From: Pseudomonas poae
GTDB lineage: Bacteria > Pseudomonadota > Gammaproteobacteria > Pseudomonadales > Pseudomonadaceae
Direction of reading: 5' to 3'
DNA length: 64,000 nucleotides
Assembly: GCF_001439785.1 (NCBI RefSeq)
Contig: NZ_JYLI01000014.1
Coordinates: 96,230 to 160,229, forward strand
In this document: one piece after another, positions 28,601-36,127 of the stretch
Layout: each line of letters opens with the position of its first letter
Position numbering within the stretch: the first letter of the stretch is position 1
Notes under the pieces: model-generated
Databases searched by the model: none
What the model was told of the DNA's origin: nothing
What the model saw: only the letters and a program-made list of their open reading frames with translations
Position numbers and translations under genes: made by a program

Positions 28601-31600
28601 GCGCCTTTTGCATCAGCACGTCGTTGGCGTCGAGCTGATAGGTGGCCTGCATCCATTGCAAGCGTTCGGCCAGGGCCGCATGGGTGTTGCCCACGCCCTT
28701 GGGCTGGCCGGTGGAGCCGGAGGTGTAGATCACGTAGGCGAGATTATCGCCGTGCAGGTGCAGGCCGGGCGGCTGGGTGGGCCAGCTGTCCAGGTGCAGG
28801 CTGTCCATGGCGATGACGCACACCCCTTCAGCGCCGGGCAGTTGCGCCAACAGTGAGGTCTGGGTGAGCAGCAGGTGCACGCCGCTGTCCTCGAGCATGT
28901 AGGCCAGGCGCTCGGCCGGGTAATCCGGGTCGAGCGGCACATAGGCGCCGCCGGCCTTGATGATCGCCAGCAGGCCGACCAGCAGCTGCGGCGAGCGCTC
29001 GGCGGCGATGGCCACGCAAACGTCCGGGCCGACGCCTTTGTCGCGCAGGTAATGGGCCAGGCGGTTGGCCTGGGTGTGCAGTTGGGCGAAGCTCAGGCTG
29101 CCGTGCTCCCACACCAGCGCCGTGGCCTGCGAGGTGTGCTGATTGAGCAACTCGGGCAGCCACTGGGTGGCGGGCGCACACGGCGTGGTGTTCCATTGGC
29201 GCTGCTCGTCCTCAAGCATCAGCGGCAAGTCGCCAATCGCCTGTTGCGGCTGCGCGCAGGCGGCGTGCAGCAGCGCAATGTAGTGTTCGGCGAGACGCTG
29301 GATGGTTGCGCCATCGAACAGCTCATCGGCGTAGTCGAACGCCAGGCTCAGGCGTCCATGACGGTCTTCTTCGCTGTGCAGTTGCAGGTCGAACTTGGCT
29401 TCGCGACTGTGCCAGGGCAGCTCATCGGCGAGCAGGCCGGGCAGGCGGCGCAACGCACTCAGGTCGCGCTGCTGGTGGTTGAACATGACCTGGAACAGGC
29501 CCAGTTCGCGGGCCTGGGGGAAGGCTTCCAGCAGTTGCTCGAAGGGCAGGTCCTGATGGGCCTGGGCGCCGAGTGCGGCCTGGCGCGTTGCCGCCAGCAG
29601 TTGATTGAATGGCTGGCGCCCGTCCAGCTCGGCACGCAACACCAGGGTGTTGATGAAGAAGCCGACCAGCCCCTGGGTTTCCTGGCGCGGGCGGTTGGCG
29701 TTAGGCACGCCGATGCGGATATCGCGCTGGCCAGTGTAGCGATGGAGCAGGGTCTGGAACGCGGCGAGCAACAGCATGAACGGCGTCGACTCATGGGCCT
29801 GGGCCGCTTTGCGCACCGCTTCGCAGAGGTCGGCGCTCAGGCGCACGCTGTGGCGGGCGGCGGTGTGGCGGTGATGGGCCGAGCGCGGGTGGTCGGTGGC
29901 CAGGCTCAAGGCCGGATGCTCATCGCCAAGGCGGGCCTTCCAGTACGCCAGTTGCCGCGGGCCTTCGCCTTCGGCCAACCATTGGCGCTGCCAGCTGCCG
30001 TAATCGGCGTACTGCAGCGCCAGCGGCGCCAGCTCCAGGGGCTGGCCCTGGGAGGCCGCGGCGTACAGGCGCGAGAATTCATCGATAAGGATATTCAGCG
30101 ACCAACCGTCGGCGATGATGTGATGCAGGGTCACCAGCAACTGGTGCTCTTCATCGTCCAGACGCACCAGGGTCACTTGCAACAGTGGGCCTTTTTCGAG
30201 ATCGAACCGGGTCTGCGCTTCGTCCTCGCGGATCTGCTGCGCGCGGGCGTCACGCTCATGGGCAGGCTGGTCGCTGAGGTCGATGACGCGCAGCCCGAAC
30301 GCCCCGCTCGCCTCGATGCGCTGGAAGGCCTGGCCGTCGCGCTCATAGAAGCGCGTGCGCAGCGCTTCGTGGCGCTGGACCAGGTACTGGAAGCTTGCGC
30401 GCACGGCGTCTTCATCCAGCTCGCCGCGCAGGCGCAGCGCGCCGGGAATGGTGTAGGCACTGCTGTCGGGCTGCAGCTGCCAGGTGATCCACAGGCGATT
30501 CTGTGCCAGGGATTGCGGCAGTTCGGCCTGGCGCGACAGGGCCTGAATCGCGCCCTGGGCGACACCGCCGTCCTGCTGCAAACGGGCAACGCTGGCGGCA
30601 AAATCCTGCAGGGTCGGTGCTTCGAACAGCAGGCGCAGGTTCAGCTCCAACCCCAGGCTTTCGCGCAGCCGTGCGACCACCTGGGTGGCGGTGATGGAGT
30701 TGCCGCCGAGCAGGAAGAAGTGATCGTCGGCAGCGACTTGGTTGACGTGCAAGTGCTCGCACCAGATCGCCGCGATCTGGTTTTGCAGCTCGGATTCCAG
30801 CACCGCATCCTGGGTCTGCACGGGCAAACCGGGGAACTGCGCGTAGCTGTCGAGGCTGCCATCGGCGTGACGAAGCGCGCAGGCTGAGCGCTGCACCTTG
30901 CCACTGGAGGTTTTGGGCAGCGCGCCAGGATTGAGCAGCACCACCACGCTCGGGGCCTGTTGATACGCCTCGGCCACCGCCTGACGGATAGCCTTGATCA
31001 GCGCTTCGGGCGGCAGGATTTTCTGCACGCTGCGGCTGATTTCGGCGGCGATGCCGATGCCTTCCAGGCCCTCATCGTTTACCGCAAACGCGGCGACCCG
31101 CCCCTTGCGCACCACTTCCACTTCGCGCTCGATGGTCTGTTCGATGTCCTGGGGATACAGGTTGTGGCCGCGCACGATCAGCAGGTCCTTCAAGCGACCG
31201 GTGATGTACACCTCGCCGTCGCGCATGAAGGCCAGGTCCCCGGTGCGCAACCAGGTGCGGCCGGCATGCTGCACGAACGTTTTGGCGGTGGCTTCAGGGT
31301 TGCGCCAGTAGCCGTGGGCGATGCTTGGGCCACTGGCCCAGAGTTCGCCGACGTGGTTGTCCGCCAGTTCGCTCAGGGTATGCGGGTCGACGATCAGTAC
31401 GGCATGGTCGGGCTGACCGGTGCCGCAGCTCATGATCGCACTGCCCTGCCCCGGCTCGGCACGGTTGGCGGCCAGCGCCTGGTCATCCACCCGCAGCGCC
31501 GGGATGCCCTGACCACGGCGCCCACCGGCGACAAACAGGGTCGCTTCGGCCAAGCCATAAGAGGCGAAAAAGTTGTTGTCGCTGAACCCGCAGACGGCGA

Positions 31601-32519
31601 ACTTCTCGGCGAAGCGTTCCAGGGTATCGAGGCGGATCGGTTCGGAACCGGAATAGGCCACGCGCCACCGGCTCAGGTCGAGGCGCTCCAGTGCGGACTC
31701 GCTGACCCGTTCGCTGCACAGGCGGTAGGCGAAATCCGGACCGCCACTGATAGTGCCGCCGTATTCGCTGATCGCTTCCAGCCAGCGCAACGGCCGGCCA
31801 AGGAAGTAGGCTGGCGACATCAGCACGCAAGGCACGCCGCTGAAGACCGGTTGCAGCAGGCCGCCGATCAGGCCCATGTCGTGGTACAGCGGCAGCCAGC
31901 TGACGATCACGTCATGCGGGTTCAGATCAATGCCAAAGCCACGGCGGATCAGCACTTCGTTGGCCACCAGATTGCCGTGGCTGACCTGCACGCCCTTGGG
32001 CAGCGCAGTGGAGCCGGAGGTGTATTGCAGGAACGCGATGTCGTCGGGCTGCAGTTGGGGCGCGATCCACTCGCCGACACCCTGCACGGTATCGACGCTC
32101 AGGATCGGCGGCGCGTTCTCAATCTGTGCCAGGCCCTCGGCGAGGCTGGCGATGGTCAGCAGCAGGCGCGGTTCGGCATCTGTGATGATCGACAGCAGGC
32201 GCTCCTGATGATGGCGTTTGGTGGACTCCGGCGGGTAAGCCGGCACCGCAATGACCCCGGCGTACAGGCAGCCGAAGAACGCCGCCACATAGTCCGGCCC
32301 GCTGGGGAACAGCAACACCGCACGGTCACCCTGTGCGGCGCTGGCTTGCAGGGCCGCGGCAATGGTGCGCGCGCGCAGGTCGAGGTCGCGGTAACTGAGC
32401 ACCACGTTGTGCTCGGCCGACTCGGCAAGGAAGCGCAGGGCGACCTGTTCCGGGGTCTGCGCGGCACGGCGTTGAAGGGACTGGACCAGGGTGCGGGGAA
32501 GTTCGAAGGCGTCCATCAT
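19629..32519 (-). CDS. pvdL: pyoverdine chromophore NRPS PvdL
   Basis: This 4296-aa synthetase starts pyoverdine assembly: it acylates, then joins Glu, D-Tyr and Dab, the chromophore precursor. Domains, by core motifs: acyl-CoA ligase (YTSGSTALPKG, about 170), carrier T1 (LGGNS, S608), C1 (HHxxxDG, 799-805), A1 (SGSTGQPKG, about 1265), T2 (GGHS, S1648), C2 (HHIVTEG, E1845 in place of Asp), A2 (about 2322), T3 (LGGDS, S2713), epimerase (HHLVVDG, D2894), C3 (HHILIDA, D3365), A3 (about 3842) and T4 (S4234). There is no thioesterase, as expected. By eye A3 gives D-I-W-E-L-T-A-D-D, a code I associate with Dab; A1 shows an Arg in the pocket, suiting Glu. I use the first of two adjacent ATGs (MMDAFELP). 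pvdG lies 49 bp upstream. Loading of Glu and Tyr is family knowledge. Confidence 0.97.
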   Translation of the reverse strand: MMDAFELPRTLVQSLQRRAAQTPEQVALRFLAESAEHNVVLSYRDLDLRARTIAAALQASAAQGDRAVLLFPSGPDYVAAFFGCLYAGVIAVPAYPPESTKRHHQERLLSIITDAEPRLLLTIASLAEGLAQIENAPPILSVDTVQGVGEWIAPQLQPDDIAFLQYTSGSTALPKGVQVSHGNLVANEVLIRRGFGIDLNPHDVIVSWLPLYHDMGLIGGLLQPVFSGVPCVLMSPAYFLGRPLRWLEAISEYGGTISGGPDFAYRLCSERVSESALERLDLSRWRVAYSGSEPIRLDTLERFAEKFAVCGFSDNNFFASYGLAEATLFVAGGRRGQGIPALRVDDQALAANRAEPGQGSAIMSCGTGQPDHAVLIVDPHTLSELADNHVGELWASGPSIAHGYWRNPEATAKTFVQHAGRTWLRTGDLAFMRDGEVYITGRLKDLLIVRGHNLYPQDIEQTIEREVEVVRKGRVAAFAVNDEGLEGIGIAAEISRSVQKILPPEALIKAIRQAVAEAYQQAPSVVVLLNPGALPKTSSGKVQRSACALRHADGSLDSYAQFPGLPVQTQDAVLESELQNQIAAIWCEHLHVNQVAADDHFFLLGGNSITATQVVARLRESLGLELNLRLLFEAPTLQDFAASVARLQQDGGVAQGAIQALSRQAELPQSLAQNRLWITWQLQPDSSAYTIPGALRLRGELDEDAVRASFQYLVQRHEALRTRFYERDGQAFQRIEASGAFGLRVIDLSDQPAHERDARAQQIREDEAQTRFDLEKGPLLQVTLVRLDDEEHQLLVTLHHIIADGWSLNILIDEFSRLYAAASQGQPLELAPLALQYADYGSWQRQWLAEGEGPRQLAYWKARLGDEHPALSLATDHPRSAHHRHTAARHSVRLSADLCEAVRKAAQAHESTPFMLLLAAFQTLLHRYTGQRDIRIGVPNANRPRQETQGLVGFFINTLVLRAELDGRQPFNQLLAATRQAALGAQAHQDLPFEQLLEAFPQARELGLFQVMFNHQQRDLSALRRLPGLLADELPWHSREAKFDLQLHSEEDRHGRLSLAFDYADELFDGATIQRLAEHYIALLHAACAQPQQAIGDLPLMLEDEQRQWNTTPCAPATQWLPELLNQHTSQATALVWEHGSLSFAQLHTQANRLAHYLRDKGVGPDVCVAIAAERSPQLLVGLLAIIKAGGAYVPLDPDYPAERLAYMLEDSGVHLLLTQTSLLAQLPGAEGVCVIAMDSLHLDSWPTQPPGLHLHGDNLAYVIYTSGSTGQPKGVGNTHAALAERLQWMQATYQLDANDVLMQKAPISFDVSVWECFWPLITGCRLVLAGPGEHRDPHRIAQLVQAHGVTTLHFVPPLLQLFIDEPLAAECTSLRRLFSGGEALPAELRNRVLAQLPAVQLHNRYGPTETAINVTHWQCAVVDGEHSPIGRPLGNVICRVLDAQLNPLPAGVPGELCIGGIGLARGYLGRAGLTAERFVADPLGEPGTRLYRTGDRARWSIHGVLEYLGRLDQQVKLRGFRVEPEEIEARLLAQDGVAQAVVLVRDAQLIGYYTGHAELAPQALKAALAAELPEYMVPAVLMRLDAMPLSPSGKLDRRALPEPVWHIREHVEPQSPLQQQIAAIWREVLGLPRIGLHDDFFALGGHSLLATQIISRTRQACDVELSLRTLFDASELGAFAAQVALIQNAGQRNQQTAIARVDRNQKVPLSYSQQRMWFLWQMEPDSPAYNVGGMARLRGVLDVGRFEAALQALIMRHETLRTTFPSVDGVAYQRVAAQTGLRMDWQDFSALNEAERPQRIQQLADHEAHTPFNLETGPLLRACLVKAAEQDHYLVLTLHHIVTEGWAMDIFARELSALYEAFIDERDSPLAPLPLQYLDYSVWQRQWMEAGERQRQLDYWTAQLGHEHPLLELPGDRPRPSVQSHRGELYRFDLSVDLAARVRAFNAERGLTLFMTMTATLAVLLYRYSGQTDLRIGAPVANRIRPESEGLIGAFLNTQVLRCRLNGQMSVGELFEQVRHTVIEGQSHQDLPFDHLVEALQPPRSAAYNPLFQVMCNVQRWEFQQSRQLAGMSVEYLANDARATKFDLNLEVTDLDHRLGCCLTYSTDLFDEPRIARMAEHWRNLLEALIADPQQRLSELPLLAAAEQRALQDSLGVEAGEYRLDQCIHSLFSQQALKRGDAPALTFAGETLTYAELDARANRLAWVLRERGVGPQVRVGLALPRSLEMVIGLLAILKAGGAYVPLDPEYPLDRLHYMIEDSGIGLLLSDAAMFEALGPLPATVACWCLENDLPSLANYPASEVPFVSLAQHQAYLIYTSGSTGKPKGVVVSHGEIAMHCQAVIERFGMRPDDCELHFYSINFDAATERLLVPLLSGAQVVLRAQGQWDAEQICALIRTHRINILGFTPSYGSQLAQWLATQQQTLPVRMCITGGEALTGEHLQRIRAAFQPQVFFNAYGPTETVVMPLASLAPEQLDEGAASVPIGSLIGARVAYILDADLALVPQGATGELYVGGAGLALGYHQRPGMTAERFVADPFAREGGRLYRTGDLVRQRADGLVEYLGRIDHQVKIRGFRIELGEIETRLLEHPAVREAVVLALEAPSGKQLVAYLVSDAEHGALRDALKAHLKAQLPDYMVPAHLIVLDSMPLTANGKLDRRALPQPDPEANRQQYVAPRTALQSTLAAIWCAVLNVQQVGLDDNFFELGGDSILSIQVVSRARQAGIHFSPRDLFQHQTVQTLAAVATRAEQVIAEQGVLTGASALTPIQHWFFDSDIPAREHWNQSLLLKPLQLLDPHRLEQALLAVLEHHDALRLSFTRRDAQWHAEHLGVPHGGALMQAQVKDMAQCAALFTETQRSLDLQHGPLLRALLIDGPEGQQRLLIAIHHLVVDGVSWRVLLEDLQNVYRQLSDGRSVSLPAKTSALREWAARLQAYAHSESLREELSLWQRQLAGPRVLLPVARPQGALRNRDAETVSVRLDAERTRHLLQQAPSAYRTQVNDLLLTALARVVCRWSGHDSAVIQLEGHGREALFDDIDLTRSVGWFTSAYPVRLTPAAAQGDSIKAIKEQLRGVPHKGLGYGVLRYLADDLCKQTLMALPDAPITFNYLGQFDQSFGSDALFHPLDEPAGLAHDPDAPLPNELSVDSQVYGGELVLRWTFSRERHTPQTIRALAEGYLAELQGLIAHCLEDEAVGLTPSDFPLAHLNQAQLDSLPVAASRIEDVYPLTPMQEGLLLHTLLEPGTGLYYMQDRYRINSVLDPERFAQAWQAVIARHEALRASFCWNVGEDMLQVIHKPGSAPIEYLDWSRDPEDEQEPRLQALLKQERETGFDLLNQAPFHLRLIRVGQARYWFMMSNHHILIDAWCRSLLMNDFFEIYLALGEGRAAQLATPPRYRDYIAWLQRQNLNEARQWWQRNLQGFERTTPIPSDRPFLREHAGHSGGMLVGDCYTRLDACDGAQLRELAQAHQLTVNTFAQAAWALVLRRLSGERDVLFGVTVAGRPVDMPEMQRTVGLFINSIALRVKLPEDDQPCSVRQWLNGLLDSNMQLREYEYLPLVTIQEHSELPKGQPLFDSLFVFENAPVDTSVLDHAQSLNATSDSGRTHTNFPLTAVCYPGDDLGLHLSYDQRYFDETTVQGMLGEFKRLLLALMQGFHGDMADLPLIGDQERAFLVEGCNQSAQHYPLARSYVELFEEQVAQHPQRIAASCLDQRWTYEQLNRRSNGLGHALISAGVGLDQPVALLAERNLDLLGMIIGSFKAGAGYLPLDPGLPAQRLSRIIELSRTPLLVCSEACREQAIELLEGTQCQLLVWEEVPARGENPGIYSAADNLAYVIYTSGSTGLPKGVMVEQRGMLNNQLSKVPYLELSPADVIAQTASQSFDISVWQFLAAPLFGARVDIVPNAIAHDPQGLLEHVQAQGITVLESVPSLIQGMLAHDRISLDGLRWMLPTGEAMPPELAHQWLQRYPQIGLVNAYGPAECSDDVAFFRVDLASTRGTYLPIGTPTDNNRLYLLDGALDLVPQGAVGELCVAGTGVGRGYVGDPLRTAPVFVPNPFGAPGERLYRTGDLARQRSDGVLEYVGRIDHQVKIRGYRIELGEIQARLHEQPEVRDAAVGVQEGVNGKHLVGYLVAADAALDPDERLDRIKQRLRAELPEYMVPLHWLWLDRLPLNANGKLDRNALPELEIGQLHRQDYLAPRNELEITLAAIWAQVLKVERVGVRDNFFELGGHSLLATQIASRVQKTLQRDVPLRAMFECSTVAELAEYIEGLVGNEISVEKVDRLSDLMAELEGL

Positions 32520-32568
32520 GGGGTTCCTGCCTGAAATCGGCTTGCGGGAAATCGGGAAATAGGGGCTG

Positions 32569-33321
32569 TCAGCCGGCGGCCAGTTGCCGCGCCGCGCCAT
32601 TGCGAAAGCGGGCCAGGTGTTCCTCGGCGTAGCGGCGCAGGCAGCGCAATACGGCGCTTTCGTGCTGCATGAGGAAGAAGTGGTGGCCGTCGAACATGTC
32701 CAGAGAAAACCCGCTGGCTGCGTCGAGTTGCCAGTCGAGCAACTGGTCGGCGCGCACGCTGTCCTGCTTGCCGCCGAACACATGGATCGGCAGGCCCAGC
32801 GGCTCACGCTGGCCGTAGGTGAAACTGCCGCACAGCAGGAAGTCGGCGCGCAGAATCGGCAGCATCAATTGCATCAATTCGGGGTTGGCCAGCGCTTCTT
32901 CGGCGGTGCCCTGCAGTTCGCGCAGGCGGGCGATCAGTTGTTCATCGGTCTTTTCGACGGCGTATTCGCTGACGTCCCTGGTTGCGGGTCCAGCCGTGCC
33001 GGAGGCAAACAGCGCCAGCGGCGCGGGCACGTTGAGGGCGCGCAGGGCGTGGACCAGCTCGAAGGCCAGCAACCCACCGAGGCTGTGGCCGAACAAGGCG
33101 TAGGGGCCGTTCAAATCGCGGCTGATTTCCTCTGCAAGCTGCGCGGCCAGGGCCTTGATATCGCGCTGCAAGGGCTCGTCCATGCGCATGCCGCGCCCAG
33201 GCAGTTCCAGCGGGCACACTTGCAGCCAGTCCGGTAAGGATCGACGCCAGCGCGCATACACCATGGCGCTGGCGCCTGAGTAAGGCAGGCAAAACAGCCG
33301 CAACCGGGTTGGCGTACTCAT
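32569..33321 (-). CDS. pvdG: type II thioesterase PvdG
   Basis: The 250-aa alpha/beta hydrolase of the GrsT/type II thioesterase family has the nucleophile elbow GHSLGG at about residue 88. The late catalytic histidine is in MFDGHHFFLMQ (about 222), and the Asp is probably in the FGGKQDSV loop. Type II thioesterases clear misprimed or stalled carrier domains of NRPSs. It is encoded 49 bp upstream of pvdL on the same strand, and an iron-starvation box lies 112 bp upstream of its ATG, so pvdG and pvdL form one PvdS-driven unit. The ATG (MSTPTRLRLFCLPYSG) places the conserved FCLPYSGAS motif at the usual distance. Confidence 0.92.
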   Translation of the reverse strand: MSTPTRLRLFCLPYSGASAMVYARWRRSLPDWLQVCPLELPGRGMRMDEPLQRDIKALAAQLAEEISRDLNGPYALFGHSLGGLLAFELVHALRALNVPAPLALFASGTAGPATRDVSEYAVEKTDEQLIARLRELQGTAEEALANPELMQLMLPILRADFLLCGSFTYGQREPLGLPIHVFGGKQDSVRADQLLDWQLDAASGFSLDMFDGHHFFLMQHESAVLRCLRRYAEEHLARFRNGAARQLAAG

Positions 33322-33432
33322 CGAGCCGGAACTCCAGGCAAAGACATGCTGCGTGCGCGATAAAAACCCATTGCGTCCTCCTGCGGGTGCTGGTCCATGG
33401 CCGTTTTTCCAACGAGCCTGTCACCCAGAAGA

Positions 33433-33456
33433 ACGGACGGCATCGGCAAATAATTA
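33433..33456 (-). promoter_or_regulatory. PvdS iron-starvation box upstream of pvdGL
   Basis: On the minus strand the sequence is TAATT-N16-CGT, one mismatch from the consensus TAAAT-N16-CGT and the same variant as upstream of mbtH. It lies 112 bp before the pvdG ATG in the 300-bp divergent region shared with pvdS. The rest of that region holds the pvdS promoter (33523-33550) and no gene. Confidence 0.65.
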
Positions 33457-33522
33457 GTCGTCGAGGGCGAGCAAGAGCGCTCACTGCAAGGAGGCGCACC
33501 CAGGATTAGTTCGTCTTCTCAT

Positions 33523-33550
33523 TTGACAATCATTATCATTAAGCATAATT
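33523..33550 (+). promoter_or_regulatory. Fur-box-covered sigma-70 promoter of pvdS
   Basis: TTGACA (33523-33528), a 16-bp spacer and ATAATT (33545-33550) make a good sigma-70 promoter. The spacer reads ATCATTATCATTAAGC and overlaps an AT-rich Fur-box-like sequence (core AATCATTATCATT). Iron-loaded Fur would therefore occlude the promoter, the known control of pvdS. The pvdS ATG is about 70 bp downstream. Confidence 0.85.
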
Positions 33551-33621
33551 TGTTGCCCGATGTGTAGGAGGCCTCAGCAAGGAAGCCCTCCCCTAACCTA
33601 TTCAGCAGTCAGGTGATTTCC

Positions 33622-34173
33622 ATGACGGAACAAGTATTCACAGGCAGGTGCGACTCGCCCCTTCTGCAGGCCTTTGTCGATAATCGGCTGATTCTGGTGA
33701 AGATCGCGGCACGCATCACCGGGTGCCGCTCCCGAGCCGAAGACGTGGTGCAGGACGCTTACTTCCGGCTGCAATCGGCGCCGACGATCACTTCATCGTT
33801 CAAGGCCCAGTTGAGTTACCTGTTCCAGATCGTGCGCAACCTGGCCATTGATCACTATCGCAAGCAGGCGTTGGAGCTCAAATATTCGGGAACCGAAGAG
33901 GAAGGCCTGAATGTGGTGATTCACGGCGCGTCACCGGAAACCTCGCATATCAATTTCAGTACCCTGGAAAACATCGCTGACGCCCTGACGGAACTGCCCC
34001 AACGCACCCGCTACGCGTTCGAGATGTACCGCCTGCACGGCGTGCCGCAAAAGGACATCGCCAAGGAACTGGGGGTTTCGCCGACGCTGGTGAACTTCAT
34101 GATCCGCGATGCGCTGGTGCATTGCCGCAAGGTCTCGGGCAGCCATAGCGATACGTTTGCGCGCAGGGTCTGA
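33622..34173 (+). CDS. pvdS: extracytoplasmic-function sigma factor PvdS
   Basis: This 183-aa iron-starvation sigma factor directs RNA polymerase to pyoverdine biosynthesis promoters. Region 2 is visible at CRSRAEDVVQDAYFRLQ (about 32-48) and FQIVRNLAIDHYRKQ (about 70-84). Region 4 helix-turn-helix is at LPQRTRYAFEMYRLHGVPQKDIAKELGVSPTLV, with its recognition helix near 150. I use the ATG at 33622, with AGGTG upstream, not the GTG nine bases earlier. It is divergent from pvdGL and preceded by a Fur-controlled promoter. Its activity is normally held by the anti-sigma FpvR, encoded elsewhere. Three PvdS-type boxes occur in this window. Confidence 0.95.
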   Translation: MTEQVFTGRCDSPLLQAFVDNRLILVKIAARITGCRSRAEDVVQDAYFRLQSAPTITSSFKAQLSYLFQIVRNLAIDHYRKQALELKYSGTEEEGLNVVIHGASPETSHINFSTLENIADALTELPQRTRYAFEMYRLHGVPQKDIAKELGVSPTLVNFMIRDALVHCRKVSGSHSDTFARRV

Positions 34174-34190
34174 CACACGGCACACATTCA

Positions 34191-34219
34191 TGTGGGTGGG
34201 AGCGTGCTCCCTCCCACAT
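34191..34219. repeat. single REP palindrome
   Basis: TGTGGGTGGGAGCGTGCTCC and onward is a palindromic REP unit between the convergent pvdS and solute-binding-protein genes, 18 bp from each end. It may act as a shared 3' hairpin. Confidence 0.75.
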
Positions 34220-34236
34220 TTTGATTATCTTTGGCT

Positions 34237-35025
34237 TCAGTGCACCGGCATCACATCGATGCGATACGGCTGGAAAATCTTCAACAGCTGGCCGTCTTCG
34301 CGCAGGCGCTTGAGCAACCCGGCGAACGCCTCGCCGCTGATCGGCGCGTTCGGCCGTAACAGGGCGTAGTGGTGATACACCTGGTCAACGCGGTCGGAGA
34401 CCAGGTATTGCTCGGCCATGTCGGCATTGCGCACCAGAAAATCACTCAGGTACGAGCGCGTCACCAGCGCGATATCCGCCCTGCCGCGCGCGACCATCAG
34501 CAGATTGCTGTCGTGGGAGTAGGTCAACGTCGCGTTGAACTGCTCGACCATGAACCTGGGGTCGGGGTTGAAGTTGGCAAAGGCGTAGTGGTAACCGCTG
34601 AACACCGCCAGGCGCTTGCCCTTGAGGTCGGCGAAATAGCCCTGGTCGCGCCCGGGCTGTCGCTGAGCGACGAACACCTCGGCGTCTTCCAGGCCCATGT
34701 CGACGCTGGTGTGGGGGATGTCCTGCCAACCCCAGTCGGGATTCTCGAAAATGGCCATGTCGATCCGGCCTTGCTCAAGGTCGCGAAAGCGCCGGGGGAT
34801 CGAGGTGGGCACCAGCACAAAGCGGTAGTCGGTCTGCGTGGCATTCAGGGCTTCGATCAGTTGCGGCAGCAGGCCGGTGTCGGCACCCTGCTCGGGGCGT
34901 ACGGTGTAAGGCGGAAAATGCGCGGCGCCGATCCTGACCACTTGCGCGGGATTGGTCTGCGCCCACCCTGCGGTGCCCAGTGCCCATAAAGTCAGTCCTG
35001 CAGCCAGCCGCCATGGCGAAAACAT
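34237..35025 (-). CDS. periplasmic solute-binding protein (SBP_bac_3-type)
   Basis: The 262-aa exported protein has a signal peptide (MFSPWRLAAGLTLWALGTAGWAQ) and the fold-family pattern of amino-acid-type periplasmic binding proteins: IGAAHFPPYTV at the mature N-terminus, LEQGRIDMAIFENPDWGW, and LKGKRLAVFSGYHYAFANF. There is no ABC-transporter permease or ATPase beside it, so it could be an orphan binding protein or a sensor partner. The ATG at 35025 is chosen because it gives a proper signal peptide; an upstream TTG would add 21 charged residues. The ligand is not predictable. Confidence 0.8.
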   Translation of the reverse strand: MFSPWRLAAGLTLWALGTAGWAQTNPAQVVRIGAAHFPPYTVRPEQGADTGLLPQLIEALNATQTDYRFVLVPTSIPRRFRDLEQGRIDMAIFENPDWGWQDIPHTSVDMGLEDAEVFVAQRQPGRDQGYFADLKGKRLAVFSGYHYAFANFNPDPRFMVEQFNATLTYSHDSNLLMVARGRADIALVTRSYLSDFLVRNADMAEQYLVSDRVDQVYHHYALLRPNAPISGEAFAGLLKRLREDGQLLKIFQPYRIDVMPVH

Positions 35026-35223
35026 CAAGGCACACACCGTTCGATTCTCTGATGGCGATAAGCTAGGCGTTTTTGTCTGCGGAGACAACTTTGTACTGGC
35101 AAATTAATAGTTTGCCTCTCGATCGGCGTTCAGCCCGGGCGCTGATCAAAAAGCGGCGCGGAACTACAGGCGCGGGCTACGCTCTATCCCCATCAGGACG
35201 GGAAAAGTACGGGAACCTGCACC

Positions 35224-35766
35224 ATGCCTCATTGGCTGATTATTGACCTTGAAGCCACAACGGATGAAGGCGGCTGGCCCGTTACGGAGATGGAAATCAT
35301 CGAGATCGGCGCGAGTCTGGTGAACCGCCAGGGCCGCGAGCTGGATCATTTCCAGCGTTTTGTACGGCCGTTGCGTCGGCCACTGCTGACGCCCTTTTGC
35401 CGTCAACTCACCCATATCACCCAGGCGAATATCGACGCCGCCGCGCCGATCACCGAGGTGTGGCCGCTGTTCGAACGCTGGCTGGGCCAGCATCAATCAC
35501 GCCTGGAAGGCTGGGCCAGTTGGGGCGACTATGATCGCGCGCAGCTGGAGCTTGAATGGCAGCGTCATGGCCTGACCAGCGCGCTCGCAAACACACTGCA
35601 TGTGAACCTCAAGCAGCGCTTCGCCAAGGCCCGGCGCCTGGACAAACCGCTTGGGCTCAACGGCGCCCTGCAATTGGCCGGCATGCAGTTCCACGGCCAA
35701 CAGCACCGGGCGCTGGAGGATGCACGTAACACTGCGCGCCTGCTGCCACTGATTTTGCCGGTCTAG
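35224..35766 (+). CDS. DEDDh-family 3'-5' exonuclease
   Basis: This 180-aa RNase T/ERI1-like exonuclease has motif Exo I LIIDLEATTD (the D-x-E metal ligands at about residues 8-10), the Exo II Asp in WASWGDYDR, and Exo III HRALEDARNTA with the general-base His and final Asp. Proteins of this size trim 3' ends of structured RNA or DNA. The substrate is unknown. It is followed by ppnP after 63 bp on the same strand. The ATG at 35224 is the only sensible start. Confidence 0.85.
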   Translation: MPHWLIIDLEATTDEGGWPVTEMEIIEIGASLVNRQGRELDHFQRFVRPLRRPLLTPFCRQLTHITQANIDAAAPITEVWPLFERWLGQHQSRLEGWASWGDYDRAQLELEWQRHGLTSALANTLHVNLKQRFAKARRLDKPLGLNGALQLAGMQFHGQQHRALEDARNTARLLPLILPV

Positions 35767-35829
35767 GCAGTTACAGCGGCCTTGGGCATACTGGCCGACC
35801 TTTCCAGACCCTTTTGCGAGGATTCGCCC

Positions 35830-36114
35830 ATGTTCAAAGTCAACGAGTACTTCGACGGCACCGTCAAGTCGATCGCCTTCGGCACCGCAGAAGGTCCGGC
35901 GACCATCGGCGTCATGGCCCCGGGTGAATATGAATTCGGCACCGCCCAGCGCGAAATCATGCACGTGGTGTCCGGCGCCCTGAGCGTCAAGCTGCCCGAC
36001 GCCAGCGACTGGGAAACCTTCGCCGCCGGCAGCCGCTTCAATGTGCCGGCCAACAGCAAGTTCCAGCTCAAGGTCGCCGTCGACACCGCCTACCTCTGCG
36101 AATACCGCGGCTAA
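35830..36114 (+). CDS. ppnP: pyrimidine/purine nucleoside phosphorylase PpnP
   Basis: This 94-aa cupin-like protein (formerly YaiE/DUF1255) splits nucleosides phosphorolytically. The family motifs MFKVNEYFDGTVKSIAF, GVMAPGEYEFGTAQREIMHVVSG and FNVPANSKFQLKV are complete. I use the ATG at 35830, 8 bp after GAGG; a longer frame would extend 16 residues upstream without similarity. A strong bidirectional terminator follows. Confidence 0.95.
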   Translation: MFKVNEYFDGTVKSIAFGTAEGPATIGVMAPGEYEFGTAQREIMHVVSGALSVKLPDASDWETFAAGSRFNVPANSKFQLKVAVDTAYLCEYRG

Positions 36115-36127
36115 GCGTTGCGGCGCG

